DNA of 64,000 nucleotides from Streptomyces flavochromogenes (GCF_000717595.1 NZ_JNZO01000018.1:372001-436000), one strand, 5' to 3'; positions 49,232 to 57,231 are shown, counted from the stretch's first letter. The notes: a model not told the origin generated them from the sequence alone. A program made the numbers and translations.

Positions 49232-49741
49232 GTGCCGAAGCCGCTCAGTCTCCCCTTCGACCCCATCGCCCGCGCCGACGAACTCTGGCAGAAGCGCTGG
49301 GGCCCGGTCCCCTCGATGGCCGCGATCACCTCGATCATGCGCGCCCACCAGATCCTCCTCGCGGAGGTCGACGCCGTCGTGAAGCCGTACGGGCTGACCT
49401 TCGCGCGGTACGAGGCCCTGGTGCTGCTCACCTTCTCGAAGGCCGGCGAGCTGCCGATGTCCAAGATCGGCGAGCGGCTGATGGTCCACCCCACGTCCGT
49501 GACGAACACGGTGGACCGGCTCGTGAGGTCCGGTCTCGTCGACAAGCGGCCGAACCCGAACGACGGCCGCGGAACCCTCGCCTCCATCACCGAGAAGGGC
49601 CGCGAGGTGGTCGAGGCGGCCACCCGCGACCTGATGGAGATGGAGTTCGGGCTCGGCGCGTACGACGCGGAGGAGTGCGCCGAGATCTTCGCGATGCTGC
49701 GTCCGCTGCGGGTCGCGGCGGACGACTTCGAGGAGAAATAG
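49232..49741 (+). CDS. MarR-family regulator
   Basis: This 169-residue protein has the MarR winged helix (TFARYEALVLLTFSKAGELPMSKIGERLMVHPTSVTNTVDRLVRSGLVDKRPNPNDGRGTLASITEKGREV) between dimerisation helices. GTG 49232. It follows the MFS gene closely and precedes a DUF3817 gene by 65 bp. From memory S. coelicolor has a MarR gene two before icmA, so it belongs to this conserved block rather than to the MFS pair. Target unknown. Confidence 0.88.
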   Translation: MPKPLSLPFDPIARADELWQKRWGPVPSMAAITSIMRAHQILLAEVDAVVKPYGLTFARYEALVLLTFSKAGELPMSKIGERLMVHPTSVTNTVDRLVRSGLVDKRPNPNDGRGTLASITEKGREVVEAATRDLMEMEFGLGAYDAEECAEIFAMLRPLRVAADDFEEK

Positions 49742-49806
49742 GCGCCCGCACGGCGAGGGCCGACCCGCGCGAAGATCGCCCGGAACGTGCCGTTACGCTC
49801 GACGGC

Positions 49807-50139
49807 ATGAAATCCAGCGTGCTGACCCGTTACCGCGTCATGGCGTACATCACCGCCGTCATGCTGCTCGTGCTGTGCACCTGCATGGTCTTCAAGTACG
49901 GGTTCGACATGGGCGAGGACGTGACCTTCGCGGTCTCCCAGGCCCACGGTGTCCTCTACATCATCTACCTCGTCTTCGCCTTCGACCTGGGCTCCAAGGC
50001 CCGCTGGCCGTTCGGGAAGCTGCTCTGGGTCCTGGTCTCGGGCACCATCCCCTTCGCCGCGTTCTTCGTCGAGCGCAAGGTCGTCGCCGAGACGCTGCCG
50101 CTGATCGGCGGCGCGCGACCGGAGCCGGTCAAGGCCTGA
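49807..50139 (+). CDS. DUF3817 family membrane protein
   Basis: This 110-residue protein has three helices (RVMAYITAVMLLVLCTCMVF, AVSQAHGVLYIIYLVFAFDLG, GKLLWVLVSGTIPFAAFFVERKV). It is a paralogue of 38838-39191; both share the HGVL pattern and the P-F-ERK/ERR end. ATG 49807 begins the frame. A T-tailed terminator follows 5 bp after the stop. Confidence 0.87.
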   Translation: MKSSVLTRYRVMAYITAVMLLVLCTCMVFKYGFDMGEDVTFAVSQAHGVLYIIYLVFAFDLGSKARWPFGKLLWVLVSGTIPFAAFFVERKVVAETLPLIGGARPEPVKA

Positions 50140-50144
50140 CACGG

Positions 50145-50168
50145 ACCCCCGCACTGATGTGCGGGGGT
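50145..50168 (+). terminator. Terminator after the DUF3817 gene
   Basis: ACCCCCGCAC and GTGCGGGGGT form a 10-bp stem around TGAT, followed by TT. It separates this gene from icmA. Confidence 0.85.
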
Positions 50169-50181
50169 TTCCCGTCGACAC

Positions 50182-50201
50182 TTACTAGGACGTCCTAGTA
50201 A
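50182..50201. promoter_or_regulatory. Perfect 20-bp palindrome before icmA
   Basis: TTACTAGGACGTCCTAGTAA ends 10 bp before the icmA ATG. A perfect palindrome of this length is a strong operator candidate, probably TetR-type. It lies where the -10 or leader of icmA must be. Confidence 0.85.
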
Positions 50202-50211
50202 ATTTGAAGGC

Positions 50212-51912
50212 ATGGACGCTGACGCCATCGAGGAAGGCCGCCGTCGCTGGCAGGCCCGTTACGACAAGGCCCGCAAGCGGGAGGCCGACTTCACCACGCT
50301 CTCCGGCGACGCAGTCGAGCCCGTCTACGGGCCCCGCCCCGGAGACACCTACGAGGGCTTCGAACGCATCGGCTGGCCCGGCGAGTACCCGTACACCCGG
50401 GGGCTCCACGCGACCGGCTACCGGGGCCGGACGTGGACCATCCGCCAGTTCGCCGGCTTCGGCAACGCCGAGCAGACCAACGAGCGCTACAAGATGATCC
50501 TGGCCGCCGGCGGCGGCGGCCTCTCCGTCGCCTTCGACATGCCCACCCTCATGGGCCGCGACTCCGACGACCCCCGCGCCCTCGGTGAGGTCGGCCACTG
50601 CGGTGTCGCCATCGACTCCGCCGCCGACATGGAGGTCCTCTTCAAGGACATCCCGCTCGGCGACGTCACCACCTCGATGACGATCTCCGGCCCCGCCGTG
50701 CCCGTCTTCTGCATGTACCTGGTCGCCGCCGAGCGACAGGGAGCCGACCCGGCCGTGCTCAACGGCACGCTCCAGACCGACATCTTCAAGGAGTACATCG
50801 CGCAGAAGGAGTGGCTCTTCGAGCCCGAGCCCCATCTGCGTCTCATCGGCGACCTGATGGAGCACTGCGCGCAGGGCATCCCCGCGTACAAGCCGCTCTC
50901 CGTCTCCGGCTACCACATCCGCGAGGCCGGGGCGACGGCCGCGCAGGAGCTCGCGTACACCCTCGCCGACGGCTTCGGCTACGTGGAGCTCGGCCTCAGC
51001 CGCGGCCTCGACGTGGACGTCTTCGCCCCCGGTCTGTCCTTCTTCTTCGACGCCCACCTCGACTTCTTCGAGGAGATCGCCAAGTTCCGCGCCGCCCGCC
51101 GGATCTGGGCGCGCTGGATGAAGGAGGTGTACGGCGCCACGACCGACAAGGCCCAGTGGCTCCGCTTCCACACCCAGACCGCCGGTGTCTCCCTCACCGC
51201 CCAGCAGCCGTACAACAACGTCGTGCGGACCGCCGTGGAGGCCCTCTCCGCCGTCCTCGGCGGCACCAACTCCCTCCACACCAACGCCCTCGACGAGACC
51301 CTCGCGCTCCCCAGCGAGCAGGCCGCCGAGATCGCGCTCCGCACCCAGCAGGTGCTGATGGAGGAGACCGGCGTCGCCAACGTCGCCGACCCGCTGGGCG
51401 GCTCCTGGTACGTCGAGCAGCTCACCGACCGCATCGAGGCCGACGCCGAGAAGATCTTCGACCAGATCAAGGAGCGCGGCCGCCGTGCCCACCCGGACGG
51501 TCGGCACCCGATCGGGCCGATCACCTCCGGCATCCTGCGCGGCATCGAGGACGGCTGGTTCACCGGCGAGATCGCCGAGTCCGCCTTCCAGTACCAGCGG
51601 TCCCTGGAGAAGGGCGACAAGCGGGTCGTCGGCGTCAACGTCCACCACGGCTCCGTCACCGGCGACCTGGAGATCCTCCGGGTCAGCCACGAGGTCGAGT
51701 GGGAGCAGGTCCGGGTCCTCGGCGAGCGCAAGGAGCGCCGCGACGACGCCGAGGTCCGCGCCTCGATCGACGCCATGCTGGCGGCCGCCCGCGACGGCTC
51801 GAACATGATCGCCCCGATGCTGGACGCCGTCCGCGCCGAGGCCACCCTCGGCGAGATCTGCAACGCGCTGCGGGACGAGTGGGGCGTCTACACGGAGCCC
51901 CCGGGCTTCTGA
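50212..51912 (+). CDS. icmA: Isobutyryl-CoA mutase large subunit
   Basis: This 566-residue enzyme interconverts isobutyryl-CoA and n-butyryl-CoA with adenosylcobalamin, linking valine breakdown to butyrate-derived polyketide precursors. It is the substrate-binding TIM-barrel subunit without a B12 domain. Two residues separate it from methylmalonyl-CoA mutase: Phe80 (WTIRQFAGF, Tyr in MCM) and Gln198 (KEYIAQKE, Arg in MCM). Length equals the described IcmA. The small B12-binding partner (IcmB) is not next to it. ATG 50212 follows GAAGG closely; the region just upstream is the palindrome. The terminator downstream is shared with the convergent TetR gene. Confidence 0.96.
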   Translation: MDADAIEEGRRRWQARYDKARKREADFTTLSGDAVEPVYGPRPGDTYEGFERIGWPGEYPYTRGLHATGYRGRTWTIRQFAGFGNAEQTNERYKMILAAGGGGLSVAFDMPTLMGRDSDDPRALGEVGHCGVAIDSAADMEVLFKDIPLGDVTTSMTISGPAVPVFCMYLVAAERQGADPAVLNGTLQTDIFKEYIAQKEWLFEPEPHLRLIGDLMEHCAQGIPAYKPLSVSGYHIREAGATAAQELAYTLADGFGYVELGLSRGLDVDVFAPGLSFFFDAHLDFFEEIAKFRAARRIWARWMKEVYGATTDKAQWLRFHTQTAGVSLTAQQPYNNVVRTAVEALSAVLGGTNSLHTNALDETLALPSEQAAEIALRTQQVLMEETGVANVADPLGGSWYVEQLTDRIEADAEKIFDQIKERGRRAHPDGRHPIGPITSGILRGIEDGWFTGEIAESAFQYQRSLEKGDKRVVGVNVHHGSVTGDLEILRVSHEVEWEQVRVLGERKERRDDAEVRASIDAMLAAARDGSNMIAPMLDAVRAEATLGEICNALRDEWGVYTEPPGF

Positions 51913-51955
51913 CCCGTCTCCCCGCCTCGCGCGCCGGCCATGTCGCGCGTCACGC

Positions 51956-51993
51956 GTCAGGGGCGGCACGGGAACTCCCGTACCGCCCCTGAC
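51956..51993. terminator. Bidirectional terminator between icmA and TetR
   Basis: GTCAGGGGCGG pairs with CCGCCCCTGAC, and the inner part ACGGG/CCCGT continues past one mismatch to a 4-base AACT loop, giving a 17-position stem between convergent genes. Confidence 0.85.
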
Positions 51994-52004
51994 CCGTGCG
52001 TGTC

Positions 52005-52637
52005 TCAGCCGCCGGCGGCCGACGCCGCTCCCAGACCGCCCACCAGGAGCGCCGAGAGCCGCGCCACCCACGGTTCGTCGACCGGCTCCGCGCTCACCAG
52101 CGCGCGGTGCACCACGGCGCCCGCGATCACGTCGAAGATCAGGTCGTCGGTGGCGTCCACCGCGACCGGGTCCCGGTCCGCCGGGAGTTCACCGCGCCGC
52201 TGTGCCCGCATCCGGCCCTCCAGGACGAGCCGCTTCTGCCGGTCGACGATCGAGGCCCGTATGCGTTCGCGCAGCGGCTCGTCGCGGGTCGACTCGGCCA
52301 CCACCGCCATCAGGGCGGTCTTGGTCTCGGGGCGTTCGAGGAGGGCGGCGAACTGGAGGACGACGTTCTCGATGTCGGCCTGGAGGGAACCCAGGTCGGG
52401 CAGTTCGAGTTCATCGAAGAGGACGGCGACGGCGTCGACCACGAGCTCGCTCTTGTTGGCCCAGCGGCGGTACAGGGTCGTCTTGGCCACCCCGGCCCTG
52501 CCGGCCACGTCCCCCATCGTGAGCTTGGACCAACCCAGCTCTACCAGGGCCGCGCGGGTCGCCTCAAGGATGGCCGTGTCGGCCTCGGTGGAGCGGGGGC
52601 GTCCGGTACGGCTGCTGCGGTTGGTGCGGCTACACAT
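52005..52637 (-). CDS. TetR-family regulator
   Basis: This 210-residue TetR protein has GRPRSTEADTAILEATRAALVELGWSKLTMGDVAGRAGVAKTTLYRRWANKSELVVDAV as its DNA-binding part and a TetR_C-type helical C-terminus that ends in Ala/Gly. ATG 52637. It is convergent with icmA and divergent from the thioredoxin gene. It could act on the dyad at 52748-52764, or on the icmA palindrome; sequence alone does not decide. Confidence 0.87.
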   Translation of the reverse strand: MCSRTNRSSRTGRPRSTEADTAILEATRAALVELGWSKLTMGDVAGRAGVAKTTLYRRWANKSELVVDAVAVLFDELELPDLGSLQADIENVVLQFAALLERPETKTALMAVVAESTRDEPLRERIRASIVDRQKRLVLEGRMRAQRRGELPADRDPVAVDATDDLIFDVIAGAVVHRALVSAEPVDEPWVARLSALLVGGLGAASAAGG

Positions 52638-52747
52638 GGACGTCGACCATACCCGCCGGTAGGTAGTGCGCCAGAGGGGCGGCGTGTGAGGCAGTTCACC
52701 GTGCGGATCCGGCCCGCGCCCTCCCCTCGGCTCACCCGGGAGAGTTA

Positions 52748-52764
52748 CGCTACGACCTGTAGCG
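52748..52764. promoter_or_regulatory. Dyad between the TetR and thioredoxin-like genes
   Basis: CGCTAC and GTAGCG flank a 5-base spacer. It sits 110 bp upstream of the TetR start in the divergent gap, a plausible autoregulatory operator. Confidence 0.5.
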
Positions 52765-52796
52765 AAAGGCATTGAGCGGCCTGAGCGACAACCACG

Positions 52797-52843
52797 GCAC
52801 CGGGTGGGGACCCGGTGCACCGCACCGGGTGGGGACCCGGTGC
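52797..52843 (+). repeat. Two tandem identical hairpins in the thioredoxin gene leader
   Basis: Each 22-base unit has arms GCACCGGGT and ACCCGGTGC around GGGG. Unit one is 52797-52818, unit two 52822-52843, separated by ACC, so the period is 25 bp. They lie 117 bp before the thioredoxin-like ATG, in a 323-bp gene-free stretch that otherwise holds the TetR dyad and a GGAAGGGGGAGG ribosome site. Confidence 0.85.
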
Positions 52844-52960
52844 GAACCGAAGACGAGGAACCGTGTCGCCCCACGTCTCGCACACCGGCGGGAGACGTGC
52901 GGACGGCACGGTTCAGCCATGGCTTACCGGTTACGCGCGCGGAAGGGGGAGGATGTACGT

Positions 52961-53938
52961 ATGCAGCCCCGAAACATGTCCATGAGCGGCGTCGTCGACC
53001 TCGCCGCGGTGAAGGCGGCCGGAGAGGCCAAGGCGAAGGCGGAGCAGACGCGCGCCGCAGCCGCCCGGCAGGGTGGCCCCGCCGCCGTGCCCCCGTCCGC
53101 CCTGGTGATCGACGTCGACGAGGCGGGATTCGAGCGCGATGTGCTCCAGCGCTCCGCCGAGGTCCCGGTCGTCCTCGACTTCTGGGCCGAGTGGTGCGAG
53201 CCCTGCAAGCAGCTGAGCCCGCTCCTGGAGCGGCTCGCCGTCGAGTACAACGGCCGCTTCCTGCTCGCGAAGATCGACGTCGACGCCAACCAGATGCTGA
53301 TGCAGCAGTTCGGCATCCAGGGAATTCCGGCCGTTTTCGCGGTGGTCGCCGGTCAGGCGCTGCCGCTCTTCCAGGGCGCCGTGCCCGAGGCCCAGATCCG
53401 CGAGACCCTCGACCAGCTGATCCAGGTCGGCGAGGAGCGCTTCGGTCTGACCGGCATCGTCGTCGACGCCGACGGCGAGGGCCCCGACGGCGGAGCGGCC
53501 GCGGCCGCGCAGCCCGTCGGCCCCTACGACGTGCTCCTCGAAGCGGCCATGTCCGCGCTCGACGTCGGTGATCTGGCCGGAGCCGTCCAGGCGTACAAGA
53601 ACGTGCTCGCCGACGACCCGGCCAACCCGGAGGCCAAGCTCGGTCTGGCCCAGGCCGAACTCCTCGCCCGGGTGCAGGACCTCGACCCGGCCGCGGTGCG
53701 CAAGGCCGCCGCCGACGGTCCGGCCGACGTGACCGCGCAGATCGCCGCCGCCGACCTCGATCTGGTGGGCGGTCATGTACAGGACGCCTTCGGGCGTCTC
53801 GTCGAGACCGTGCGCCGCACGGTCGGCGAGGACCGGGACGCGGCGCGGCTGCGGCTCCTGGAGCTCTTCGAGGTGATCGGCGCCGACGACCCGCGGGTCA
53901 CGGCGGCCCGGCAGGCCCTGGCGCGGGTCCTGTTCTAG
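52961..53938 (+). CDS. CnoX-like thioredoxin-TPR protein
   Basis: This 325-residue protein has an N-terminal thioredoxin fold (about 48-165) with the active site WCEPC (Cys79, Cys82), and a C-terminal tetratricopeptide part (about 185-325: LLEAAMSALDVGDLAGAVQAYKNVLADDPANPEAKLGLAQAELL). The layout equals E. coli CnoX/YbbN, a holdase that protects proteins from hypochlorite and passes them to GroEL/DnaK, though CnoX lacks the Cys pair that is intact here. ATG 52961 follows GGGGGAGG. The leader has two tandem hairpins. Confidence 0.92.
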   Translation: MQPRNMSMSGVVDLAAVKAAGEAKAKAEQTRAAAARQGGPAAVPPSALVIDVDEAGFERDVLQRSAEVPVVLDFWAEWCEPCKQLSPLLERLAVEYNGRFLLAKIDVDANQMLMQQFGIQGIPAVFAVVAGQALPLFQGAVPEAQIRETLDQLIQVGEERFGLTGIVVDADGEGPDGGAAAAAQPVGPYDVLLEAAMSALDVGDLAGAVQAYKNVLADDPANPEAKLGLAQAELLARVQDLDPAAVRKAAADGPADVTAQIAAADLDLVGGHVQDAFGRLVETVRRTVGEDRDAARLRLLELFEVIGADDPRVTAARQALARVLF

Positions 53939-53990
53939 TCCCGTCCGGTGCGCCGGATCGTCCGACGATTTGGCAGCAGGGTGACAAAAG

Positions 53991-54028
53991 GCGGCCGCGC
54001 TTTACCAAAACTTGGTAATCGCGGCCGC
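53991..54028 (+). terminator. Terminator of the thioredoxin-like gene
   Basis: GCGGCCGCG (53991-53999) pairs with CGCGGCCGC (54020-54028), and inside it TTACCAA/TTGGTAA pair around AAC. The two stems stack with a small internal loop, 52 bp after the stop. Confidence 0.7.
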
Positions 54029-54030
54029 TG

Positions 54031-54175
54031 TTACTTGCAGTAAATCGAACCTGCGATTCTGTCCGTATTCTTCCGGCAATCTGCCGACATTCCTCGCCAC
54101 GCGAACGTACCCTCCGTGCCCGTTCGGCCCCACCCCGCCATGACGTGGTTATCCACCCGTTACTAGCCAGTAACG
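54031..54175. promoter_or_regulatory. Two related TTACT...AGTAA dyads upstream of the DUF6230 gene
   Basis: TTACT-TGC-AGTAA lies at 54031-54043 and CGTTACT-AGCC-AGTAACG at 54158-54175. The half-site TTACT is the same, and also begins the icmA palindrome. They probably bind the regulator of the DUF6230/DUF6114 module. Confidence 0.5.
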
Positions 54176-54529
54176 AACCCCCTTGTGCGGGGGCCCGGAA
54201 TGGACCACGATCGGCGACGCTCGGTCCAAAACCGCACCACCCCGGCAACCAACCGGGACGCGGCGAGGGTCCCCACCGGGTGGACCGGTGTTCCGGCACC
54301 GGTCGTGGACAGGGGGGTTCCCGCTCTCACCGAACGGGGCCTGTCCAATCAGGTCGCGCTCCAAGGCGTGGCCCATGGTTGTCGCTCGGGGGTGATCGCC
54401 GGTGATTCGGACGCGCAACGCGCCGCCTGATGCCTCGGCGCTCTCCTTCCCGAGGACGTAGCTCTTCTCCCATCCCAGGACGGGCCCCGGGCCCTTCCGG
54501 AGATGTACGTCCGAGAAGGAGGAATTCTC

Positions 54530-55210
54530 ATGAAGTCCCAGGTTCGTGGCGGGACCAGATGGAAGCGGTTCGCCGTCGTCATGGTCCCGAGTGTGGCCGC
54601 GACGGCCGCGATCGGTGTCGGCCTGGCCCAGGGCGCGCTCGCCGCGTCCTTCAGCATCTCCGGCCAGGAATTCAAGGTTAAGGCCAACAGCCTCGTCGGT
54701 ACGGACTTCGTCCAGTACGGCAGCGTCGACGCCGGCAAGGACCTCGAGGGCAAGGACTTCGCCGCCCCGGTGGCGGTGTCCGGCTTCTCCGAGGCCTGGA
54801 TCACGAACATGTGCCAGTCGGTCGTGACGCCGAAGGTGCCGTTCATCGGTGACGTCACCCTCCGTCTGGAGGCCGGCACCGAGGCCGCCAAGACCGGAAA
54901 GGCCGAGGACAAGGTCTACGCGAAGGGCATCTACCTCGATGTCTCCGAGCTCAAGGCCGACGCCGAGTTCACCAACATCGACATCGGCATCGCCGCCGGC
55001 GACCTGCACAAGGTCAACGGCCAGCCGGTTCCGGGCAAGCCGGGCATCCAGCCCAACACCAAGGCCAACCCGTACGGCTTCGGCCAGCGTGCCGAGCAGG
55101 CGACGCTGAACAACGTGGAGCAGAAGGCGTGGGCCACCACGGCCGGCACCTTCAAGCTCCCCGACCTTCACCTGTCCCTGCACCGGGGCACCTCGAAGGA
55201 GTGCTACTAG
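54530..55210 (+). CDS. DUF6230 family secreted protein
   Basis: This 226-residue protein has an N-terminal helix (KRFAVVMVPSVAATAAIGVGLAQGALA) that is a signal peptide or anchor, then a beta-rich body (SFSISGQEFKVKANSLVGTDFVQYGSVDAGKD, YAKGIYLDVSELKADAEFTNIDIGIAAGDLH) and a C-terminal single Cys (TSKECY), with another Cys at about 95. ATG 54530 has an ideal GAAGGAGG. Older Streptomyces annotation calls relatives cholesterol esterase, which the sequence does not support: no GxSxG motif or catalytic triad is visible. It heads a three-gene module. Confidence 0.85.
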   Translation: MKSQVRGGTRWKRFAVVMVPSVAATAAIGVGLAQGALAASFSISGQEFKVKANSLVGTDFVQYGSVDAGKDLEGKDFAAPVAVSGFSEAWITNMCQSVVTPKVPFIGDVTLRLEAGTEAAKTGKAEDKVYAKGIYLDVSELKADAEFTNIDIGIAAGDLHKVNGQPVPGKPGIQPNTKANPYGFGQRAEQATLNNVEQKAWATTAGTFKLPDLHLSLHRGTSKECY

Positions 55211-55327
55211 GACTGACCGGTCCGCGAGGACCAGGTCGTCCTGAGGGTGGGGCCGCCCCGTGCGGTCCCACCCGCGAGGCCCCTTCCCTTCAACTTCTCA
55301 GCAACACCGCTTCCAGGGAGCTGTTCC

Positions 55328-55915
55328 ATGAGCGCCGAGATCCCCGCCTCCCGCGAAGTCCCCAAGAAGGAGAACCGGTTCAAGGTCTGGCGGCAGACCC
55401 GGCCCTTCTGGGCGGGACTGTTCACCATGATCGGCGGCGTACCGATCGCCTACCTTCCGTACGGGGACATGCGGCTCGGCAATGTCACCCTCGCCATGCA
55501 GACCACCGCCGGTGCCGGCGCGCTGATCATCGGCGTCCTGCTCATCACGCTCGGTCTGACGATGTGGTTCCAGCCCATCGTCCGGGTGTTCGCGGGTGTC
55601 GCGACGATCGTCCTGGCGCTCGTCTCCATCCCGGTCTCGAACTTCGGTGGCCTGATCATCGGCTATCTGTTCGCGGTCATCGGCGGCGGTATGTCCGCCG
55701 CGTGGGCGCCCGCCCCGCCGGTCGAGGAGACCGACGAGGCAGAGGCCGACGCAGAGCACGACGGTCAGCCGGAGGCCTCCGACGAGGCCGCCCCCGCCCT
55801 CGACCCCGAGACCGAGGCCATGGTGGCGGCCGTATTCCCGGAGCAGCGCGAGGGCGCGCAGCCGCTGACCGACACGACGATCGACGCCAAGGGCGGGAGG
55901 AACAGTGCGGGGTGA
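55328..55915 (+). CDS. DUF6114 family membrane protein
   Basis: This 195-residue protein has four helices (PFWAGLFTMIGGVPIAYLPYG, VTLAMQTTAGAGALIIGVLLITLGLTMWF, VRVFAGVATIVLALVSIPV, FGGLIIGYLFAVIGGGMSAAW), an N-terminal basic patch (PKKENRFKVWRQTRPFW) and an acidic cytoplasmic tail. It always sits beside DUF6230 genes as far as I recall. ATG 55328; the stop overlaps the next start by 11 bp. Possibly an anchor or transporter part for the secreted partners. Confidence 0.85.
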   Translation: MSAEIPASREVPKKENRFKVWRQTRPFWAGLFTMIGGVPIAYLPYGDMRLGNVTLAMQTTAGAGALIIGVLLITLGLTMWFQPIVRVFAGVATIVLALVSIPVSNFGGLIIGYLFAVIGGGMSAAWAPAPPVEETDEAEADAEHDGQPEASDEAAPALDPETEAMVAAVFPEQREGAQPLTDTTIDAKGGRNSAG

Positions 55916-57209
55916 CGAGACTCAGTCGGCGCTCGCGAAGGAGGGCCCGCGGCACGCGGCCCCGCGCAAGTCGCTGCTGAACAGGATCCAGGGCCCCGCG
56001 GGCAAGGCGATGGCGCTGGCCGCCATGCCGACCGCGGTGTTCGTGGGCATGGGCCTCACGCCCAGGCTCGCCCTCGCCGATGAGAAGGACATCCCCTTCG
56101 CGCCCGGCCCCTGTGTGACGCGCTCGGACGAGCCGACGCAGGAGGAGACGACGAAGCCGGCCGAGACGGCGAAGACGACGCCCGCCTCCACCCCCACCGC
56201 GACGCCTTCCGCGACCGCGACCGCCACCCCCACCGCCACCGCGACCCCCACCGGAAGCCCGACGCCGACCGCGACGGAGACCGGGCAGGCGGCCACGCGG
56301 CAGACGCAGGGCCAGGCCAAGACCACCGCCTCCCCGACGGCGACGCCGACACCGACGGCCACACCCACGCCGACGCAGTCGAAGAACCCGCTCGACCCGC
56401 TGGGCCTCGGCGACGCGCTCAAGGACCTGTTCGACGGCCCGGACCCGAAGCCGACGGAAACGCCCACCACGGCGGCTCCGACGACCCAGGCACCCGCCCC
56501 GAGCGCCTCCGCGACGGCTCCCGCCGACAAGCCGGCCACGACCACTCCGCCGAAGTCGACCGCGGCTCCGAAGGCGACCGCCGACCCGGGCGCGGAGACG
56601 GCGAAGAGGCAGATCGAGAAGGCCGCCGCGCAGGCCGGCGCGAAGGTCCAGGAGCTGCCGGAGAGCGCCAAGGGCCTGGAGGCCAAGAAGGACGAGTCCA
56701 TACCCGACGGCGCCAAGCCCCGGTTCCCGTGCCCCGAGCCGGACCCCGAGGCGCTCGCGGCGGCCGACCTGGAGCCGGGCATCCCGCTGCTCCCGGACGA
56801 GCCGTGGCGGCTGGAGAGCTCGCTGCTCACGCTGAAGGGCCTCAAGTACCACGGCATCGTCGAGGTCAAGACGGGCAGCGGCAAGCTCAAGAAGGTCCTG
56901 AAGTTCACCGCGACCGGCATCGACATCAAGGACCTCCACCAGCTGACGGTCCACTCCGAGGGCCGCACGGGCCACGTCCGCTCCGACAAGGGCTCGACGT
57001 CGACCATCACCGACGGCACGGTGACCATGTACACGGAGGAGCTGAAGGGCAACCTCTTCGGCATCATCCCGATCACCTTCAGCCCGGAGAGCCCGCCCCC
57101 GCTGGACGTCCCCTTCGCCTTCTTCACCCAGGTGAAGCTCAAGCAGGCGGGACAGTTCGGCGGCACCCTCAAGGTCCCGGGCCTCCGCAACACGGTCGAG
57201 CCCGACTGA
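55905..57209 (+). CDS. Thr/Pro/Ala-rich secreted protein of the DUF6230/DUF6114 module
   Basis: This 434-residue protein has an N-terminal hydrophobic signal (KAMALAAMPTAVFVGMGLTPRLALA), then about 190 residues of TPTAT-type low-complexity sequence, a short Lys/Ala helix part and a beta-rich C-terminal domain (about 290-434: WRLESSLLTLKGLKYHGIVEVKTGSGKLKKVLKFTATGIDIKDLHQLTVHS, then TDGTVTMYTEELKGNLFGIIPITFSPESPPPL). GTG 55905 has GGGAGG four bases before. The low-complexity part resembles wall-spanning or O-mannosylated linkers. The C-terminal domain is not recognised. It is coupled to the DUF6114 gene. Confidence 0.83.
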   Translation: MRGDETQSALAKEGPRHAAPRKSLLNRIQGPAGKAMALAAMPTAVFVGMGLTPRLALADEKDIPFAPGPCVTRSDEPTQEETTKPAETAKTTPASTPTATPSATATATPTATATPTGSPTPTATETGQAATRQTQGQAKTTASPTATPTPTATPTPTQSKNPLDPLGLGDALKDLFDGPDPKPTETPTTAAPTTQAPAPSASATAPADKPATTTPPKSTAAPKATADPGAETAKRQIEKAAAQAGAKVQELPESAKGLEAKKDESIPDGAKPRFPCPEPDPEALAAADLEPGIPLLPDEPWRLESSLLTLKGLKYHGIVEVKTGSGKLKKVLKFTATGIDIKDLHQLTVHSEGRTGHVRSDKGSTSTITDGTVTMYTEELKGNLFGIIPITFSPESPPPLDVPFAFFTQVKLKQAGQFGGTLKVPGLRNTVEPD

Positions 57210-57231
57210 CCCGGTACGACACACGGCCCGT

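Larger units (their letters stand above)
53939..54529. other. 591-bp gene-free region before the DUF6230 gene
   Basis: No convincing coding frame is present. It holds the terminator-like hairpin at 53991-54028, dyads TTACT-TGC-AGTAA (54031-54043) and CGTTACT-AGCC-AGTAACG (54158-54175), and a minor ACCGGTG/CACCGGT dyad at 54284-54303. The base composition drops in GC at 53960-54180 relative to neighbours. Short frames at 54183-54430 lack ribosome sites. Confidence 0.6.

Noticed and set aside
50140..50211. Cobalamin riboswitch before icmA
   Set aside because: Only 72 bp lie between genes, filled by a terminator and a palindrome; no room for a B12 box and its helices.
50212..51912. Methylmalonyl-CoA mutase large subunit
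   Set aside because: Phe80 and Gln198 replace the Tyr and Arg of methylmalonyl-CoA mutase, and there is no B12 domain.
54183..54430. Short overlapping frames in the leader of the DUF6230 gene
   Set aside because: No ribosome site, no motif, and translations in several frames look equally random.
54530..55210. Cholesterol esterase
   Set aside because: No GxSxG or catalytic triad; the sequence is a short beta-rich DUF6230 protein.
56180..56400. Possible CRISPR or microsatellite from ACC/ACG triplet repeats
   Set aside because: The repeats encode Thr/Pro/Ala residues of a secreted protein's linker and have no spacer structure.
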